From contig NZ_JAUIRR010000003.1 in the NCBI RefSeq assembly GCF_030577135.1, forward strand, positions 62,001-126,000: a stretch of DNA of 64,000 nucleotides, in the 5' to 3' direction. Position 1 is the stretch's first letter, and each line of letters begins with the position of its first letter. Both the position numbers and the translations under genes were made by a program. Origin of the DNA: Sulfurimonas sp. hsl 1-7. GTDB lineage: Bacteria; Campylobacterota; Campylobacteria; Campylobacterales; Sulfurimonadaceae. This document shows positions 60,345-64,000 of the stretch, in pieces. The notes beneath the pieces are model-generated. The model worked only from the letters and a program-made list of their open reading frames with translations. It made no database searches and had not been told where the DNA came from.

Positions 60345-63300
60345 TTAATATTTAATATCTAGTTTTAGAGAATAATATCTTCCCGGTTTAGTTGTTGAAA
60401 CAATGTTTTCACCTTGCTTATATTGTAATTCACTATCAAGCAGGTTTTCAGCTTTAAATCTGATTGCATACTCGAAAAAACCACCGTCATTTTTATCAAG
60501 TAATTTCCATTTTGTTACAAAATCAAGTTTACTAAACGGTTGTTCGTAGATATCTTCATTTCCGTCAGTTCCTAACGATACAATTCTCTCTCCAATCTGA
60601 TTGAATAAGAAAAGTGCGCTATTTCCGCTATCTGCATTATCGTAACCTAAAGTTAAGTTCACAACATACGGCGACTGACCTTGCATACTTCTTGTTTTGC
60701 TTGTCAGTCTGCTTGTATATGGGTTGTTAGGATCTGAATTCAATTTGATTTCAGAGTTTATGTATGCCACATTTGTTGCTAAAAGTAAGTTTGTAAATCT
60801 ATCATTGATAAATCCAAATCTCTTACGTAAATCAACTTCAACACCGTAACTTGTTGCCGAATCTGCATTTTGATACGTTTCTAAGAACGTATTGTCCTGT
60901 GCATCGTCAAGCTTGATAACTTTCTCGATAGGGTCCGTGAACTCTTTGGAGAATAGTGCAACAGAGAACACCTCATCACTTGAGAGGTACCACTCATATT
61001 TTAAGTCTAAATGGTCTATGTATGTTGCTTTTAGCTCAGGGTTACCAAATACAATATTTTCCGTAATCGGGTCTTTGTATCTACTGTTACTAAACTCACG
61101 AAAGTCCGGTCTTGAAATCGATGTCGCATATGCAAAACGCAGCTGCATATCATCATTGTCAAATCTATATGTCAACCCTAAACTAGGGAAGATATCTGCT
61201 GTTTCAAGAGGAGCATACGTTGCCGCTGCATCTGTCAATTGTTGCGTTGATGTCTCTTGACGTACCGATGCCACGATATCAAAATCATGAGTAACCGATA
61301 AAAGTTGCTTCAAGTAAAATGCCGTAACATCTTGTGTCGCCTGATACGAATCCGTATCTCTATATGAAGCCGAAAAATCAAGTGAAGATGCATATTTATC
61401 ATAGATAGTATCCATATCTTCACTCATCGGAGTAAAGTTAGTACTATACATTTTAAATCTTCTACTGTCGAAATCTCTCGTTTTGCTATACACAAACATA
61501 CCAAACTTCGTATAGTTGTCTTGTTCGTTTAATTCAAACGGTAACGAAAAATCTGCTCTGTAGTTTTCAACTTCATCATTAAGTACAAAGTAGTAGTACC
61601 AGTTTTTTCTGTCCCAGTTTAACCCTGACGATTCATGTCTGTAGTTATACTCTACAGTACCCGGTTCTTCACGTTTTGCTTCTGATTTTTCTGCAGCCCA
61701 TTCAACTATGATATTGTCAAAGTAACCGTCAGTTTTAGCTCCGAAACGCAGTTCATTTATACCGCTTAGTTGTTGCATATCTAAGTTTTTCGTTACATAC
61801 TCTAAGTAAGTTTTTTCACGATCGTCTGCCGAACCGGTATAATCAATTGAACCCACTGTAGTTCTGTCTTGAACTTTTTCTGTCGTAAAGAAAGTATATT
61901 TGAGTTTATTGTTCTCAAAATAATCAACTCCAACGTTTACCATACCCGATGTTTCTGTTGTTAACGTGCTTGTACTTGTTTCAGTATGGTTATCATGAAT
62001 AACCTGGTTTGTATTTCTGTCAAAGAAATACTTGTCATATACTACATCATCATTGTCAGCACTGTCTTTATAATAGAATGTTGCTGAAGCACCGATACTT
62101 ACATCATCTGTAATCTCAAAACTTTTTCCTGCACTAGCTTCTAACTTCATCCCTGCCGGTAATGTTGTGCTCTCACGGTTTAAAGTTCTTGCATTTGCAA
62201 CATCTTGTGTGACAGCTATCCCGCCAACGTTGTTTCCACCGTTTAAAACACTTGAAGGAAGCGGTGTCGAATTTGAACTGTTAGTAAAAACTTGTTTCCC
62301 TGTAGAATCGTTGTATAAAGCTTCCAATCCTAACTTCGCATACCCGTCATTCCCTTTTGGAATATCTTTACTCTTAATAAGTACAGTACCCCCGCCGAAT
62401 GATGCAGGAAGATCTGCCGTGTATGATTTTTGAATTGTAATACTCTCAACAACTGAAGTTGGGAAAATATCAAGTGGTACTACCCTTTTTGTCGGTTCAG
62501 GTGAAGGGATATGCAAGTTATTTAACATAACCGTAGAGTATCTATCACCAAGCCCTCTTACATATACATATTTACCGCCGACAATTGTAATACCGCTCAC
62601 ACGTTTCAGAGCTGAAGCGACACTACTGTCACCGCTTTTTCCAAACTGCTCGCTTCCAAGTACGTTTCCAACTGCATCAGAGTTTCTCTCCTCAGCAATT
62701 ACCGCTTCTACACTACCGTCTAGATGTGGTGCAAGTACTACAAACTCGTCTAACTCCATTCCCGCAGGAGTAAGTTCTACATATTTTGTAACTGCTTCGT
62801 TTGCAACTACGTTTACTTTCATAGTTTGTGCGCTGAAATCTTGGTGAATAATCGATACCGTTTGCTCACCTGCCGGAAGATTAAGCTCTACAAAACCCTC
62901 CTTAGAACTTTTTGCCTCGATCTGCGTACCCTTAACAAAAATAGTCGCATTGGCGATTTTCTTTTTGTTTTCAGATGATGACAATGTTAAAAGAACACTC
63001 CCCTTCTCTAAAGCTTTTTGATCTTTTTTAGCATTTTGCTCTTTAGAATCAGGTGCTTCCGAATCAACAAAAGCAATTGTGTTGTCATTTTTCAGTGAAA
63101 CAATTATTTGCGATTCTTTATCCGCTGCAACTGCTACGTTTTTTCTCACAAATACTTGTACTTTACCATCTTCTTTTGCTACGAGTTGAATCTGGTATTC
63201 ACCCTCAGATAACTTTGAAAAGAAATATCCGTCACTATCTGTTTTACCGCTTAAAACATTAAGGTCATCAAGTTTTCCATCTACTTTCTTATAGATTTTA

Positions 63301-63413
63301 AACTCTTGGTTTGAGAGTGCTTTCCCCTCTTTAAGTACAACTAAAGAGAGTGATCCCAAACCTTGTGCAAACATTGTTGTGATAAAAAGGGATATTAGTA
63401 ATAGATATCTCAT
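60345..63413 (-). CDS. TonB-dependent outer-membrane receptor with two N-terminal carboxypeptidase-regulatory-like domains
   Basis: 1022 residues from ATG 63413: GGGAG lies 8 bases upstream, and an in-frame GTG at 63422 abuts it. Signal peptide MRYLLLISLFITTMFAQ. Two beta-sandwich repeats follow (~18-105 and ~135-220), separated by a Lys/Glu-rich linker. The TonB-box-like ELDEFVVLAP is at ~213-222, then the plug (DAVGNVLGSEQFGKSG...VYVRGLGDRYSTVMLNNL) and a ~650-residue barrel ending YYSLKLDIKY. Substrate unknown; no heme, siderophore or cobalamin genes are nearby. ATGA overlap with the upstream TPR gene. Confidence 0.88.
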   Translation of the reverse strand: MRYLLLISLFITTMFAQGLGSLSLVVLKEGKALSNQEFKIYKKVDGKLDDLNVLSGKTDSDGYFFSKLSEGEYQIQLVAKEDGKVQVFVRKNVAVAADKESQIIVSLKNDNTIAFVDSEAPDSKEQNAKKDQKALEKGSVLLTLSSSENKKKIANATIFVKGTQIEAKSSKEGFVELNLPAGEQTVSIIHQDFSAQTMKVNVVANEAVTKYVELTPAGMELDEFVVLAPHLDGSVEAVIAEERNSDAVGNVLGSEQFGKSGDSSVASALKRVSGITIVGGKYVYVRGLGDRYSTVMLNNLHIPSPEPTKRVVPLDIFPTSVVESITIQKSYTADLPASFGGGTVLIKSKDIPKGNDGYAKLGLEALYNDSTGKQVFTNSSNSTPLPSSVLNGGNNVGGIAVTQDVANARTLNRESTTLPAGMKLEASAGKSFEITDDVSIGASATFYYKDSADNDDVVYDKYFFDRNTNQVIHDNHTETSTSTLTTETSGMVNVGVDYFENNKLKYTFFTTEKVQDRTTVGSIDYTGSADDREKTYLEYVTKNLDMQQLSGINELRFGAKTDGYFDNIIVEWAAEKSEAKREEPGTVEYNYRHESSGLNWDRKNWYYYFVLNDEVENYRADFSLPFELNEQDNYTKFGMFVYSKTRDFDSRRFKMYSTNFTPMSEDMDTIYDKYASSLDFSASYRDTDSYQATQDVTAFYLKQLLSVTHDFDIVASVRQETSTQQLTDAAATYAPLETADIFPSLGLTYRFDNDDMQLRFAYATSISRPDFREFSNSRYKDPITENIVFGNPELKATYIDHLDLKYEWYLSSDEVFSVALFSKEFTDPIEKVIKLDDAQDNTFLETYQNADSATSYGVEVDLRKRFGFINDRFTNLLLATNVAYINSEIKLNSDPNNPYTSRLTSKTRSMQGQSPYVVNLTLGYDNADSGNSALFLFNQIGERIVSLGTDGNEDIYEQPFSKLDFVTKWKLLDKNDGGFFEYAIRFKAENLLDSELQYKQGENIVSTTKPGRYYSLKLDIKY

Positions 63414-64000
63414 AGTGTACACTCCCAGTGGTTATTTTTACATTTGTTCATATTTTTTCTCAATTCGATCCCTTTTTTGAAAAGTTCCGAATCGCTAATG
63501 CGTTTAAGTAATTTTTCACTCTCGTCAAAATCACCCGTTACGTAATAAGAATACGCTAAAGCATAGAGGATGTTTTGATCTTTAAGTAAACCGTTTCTCT
63601 CTAATGCACTACGTGTTGAAAGTACTTTTTCATAGTTTCCGTACTCAAGATAGATTGCTATCTTTTGTTTGTATTTTTGTTTTGGATCAAGAAGTTGCGA
63701 GTTCTTATATAGAGCCTGTACATATTCTCTTGAACGTCTAAACATCTCTGCAGAATCTTTAAGATATTTTCTATCAAGCAATGACGCCTGATCAAAAAGA
63801 TCCGCTGCCGGATGGATCATATCTTGGTCGATATAAAGTGTTGCAAGTAAGATAATCAGCTTTACATTTGTTTCATATTTCAAATGTGCCTTTTCAGCTA
63901 AAAGGGTAGCTTTTTTGTACTCTTTTGCTTCACGTAATGCACTGATAAACGAAAGTAACACTTTCTCATTTACTTTTGCATGCGTTAGATACACTTCCGC
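63410..64000 (-). CDS. TPR-repeat protein (5' end outside window)
   Basis: The reading frame runs from the stop at 63410 to the window edge without interruption; the GTG at 63994 is internal, since codons GAA and GCG continue upstream. About 197 residues are visible, a series of helical TPR pairs (YKKATLLAEKAHLKYETNVKLIILLATLYIDQD; FDESEKLLKRISDSELF). It ends with Cys-rich NKCKNNHWECTL. Its stop overlaps the TonB receptor start by 4 bases, so the two are translationally coupled and probably act together. Confidence 0.75.
   Translation of the reverse strand, partial: AEVYLTHAKVNEKVLLSFISALREAKEYKKATLLAEKAHLKYETNVKLIILLATLYIDQDMIHPAADLFDQASLLDRKYLKDSAEMFRRSREYVQALYKNSQLLDPKQKYKQKIAIYLEYGNYEKVLSTRSALERNGLLKDQNILYALAYSYYVTGDFDESEKLLKRISDSELFKKGIELRKNMNKCKNNHWECTL

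Noticed and set aside
1-64000. CRISPR arrays, tRNA or rRNA genes, insertion sequences, prophage or integrase genes
   Set aside because: Read for on both strands; no repeat-spacer pattern, cloverleaf candidate, transposase motif or attachment site could be supported.

Overview
The window looks like a chromosomal segment of a Campylobacterota (Epsilonproteobacteria) bacterium, most likely Sulfurimonas or a close relative. This is inferred from low G+C, tight co-directional operons, a nuo operon in which NuoE and NuoF are replaced and NuoG is doubled, pflA directly behind nuoN, a Campylobacter-type cheZ next to a U32 protein and purE, DUF2393 proteins, and the prepilin signature FTMLELIFVI. No rRNA, tRNA, CRISPR array, insertion sequence or prophage was seen. 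No gene-free stretch exceeds 300 bases; the longest are 36077-36341 (265 bases) and 13370-13618 (249 bases). Many genes start with TTG or GTG.

Layout. 1-1710: three pseudopilin-type genes, the first cut by the window edge. 1769-2302: ribosome hibernation factor. 2294-7760 (minus): purE, a coiled-coil protein, a DUF89 protein, an outer-membrane barrel, glyQ and recG. 7861-10101: a GAF-PAS-GGDEF-EAL protein inserted in a block (purE / U32 / cheZ) that I recall as syntenic in Campylobacter. 10109-12078 (minus): U32/TrhP-like protein and CheZ. 12150-16213: histidinol-phosphatase, a truncated haemoglobin under a perfect FNR-type box, then trxA, a cysteine-free thioredoxin-like membrane protein, trxB and dapB. 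16226-36076 (minus): pflA and the full nuo operon A-B-C-D-(E-like)-(F-like)-G-G-H-I-J-K-L-M-N.

36342-45892 (minus): an envelope cluster made of a DUF1302-like barrel, a LolA-like periplasmic protein, an RND/MMPL exporter, a Crp/Fnr regulator, an AAA+ ATPase and a FadL barrel, preceded by endonuclease IV and a lipoprotein. 45995-49035: Y-family DNA polymerase, a DUF234 nuclease-like protein and a DnaJ-domain protein. 49207-51527: purF and a TIGR01212 radical-SAM gene. 51717-54497: a five-haem lipoprotein cytochrome c. 54508-60197 (minus): ilvE, an SPFH protein, hisIE, two DUF2393 proteins and a two-component system in one tight run. 60345-64000 (minus): a TonB-dependent receptor and a TPR protein cut by the window edge.

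How it works together. The core is energy conservation. Complex I has kept its membrane arm and Q module, but its electron-input module has been rebuilt: a GltD-like flavoprotein carries a remnant of the NuoF C-terminal Fe-S domain, with one of the four N3 cysteines replaced by Gly, and there are two ferredoxin-rich NuoG paralogues. The most system-like unexplained region is the FadL / AAA+ / Crp-Fnr / RND / LolA-like / DUF1302 cluster, which has the parts expected for regulated movement of a hydrophobic compound across both membranes.
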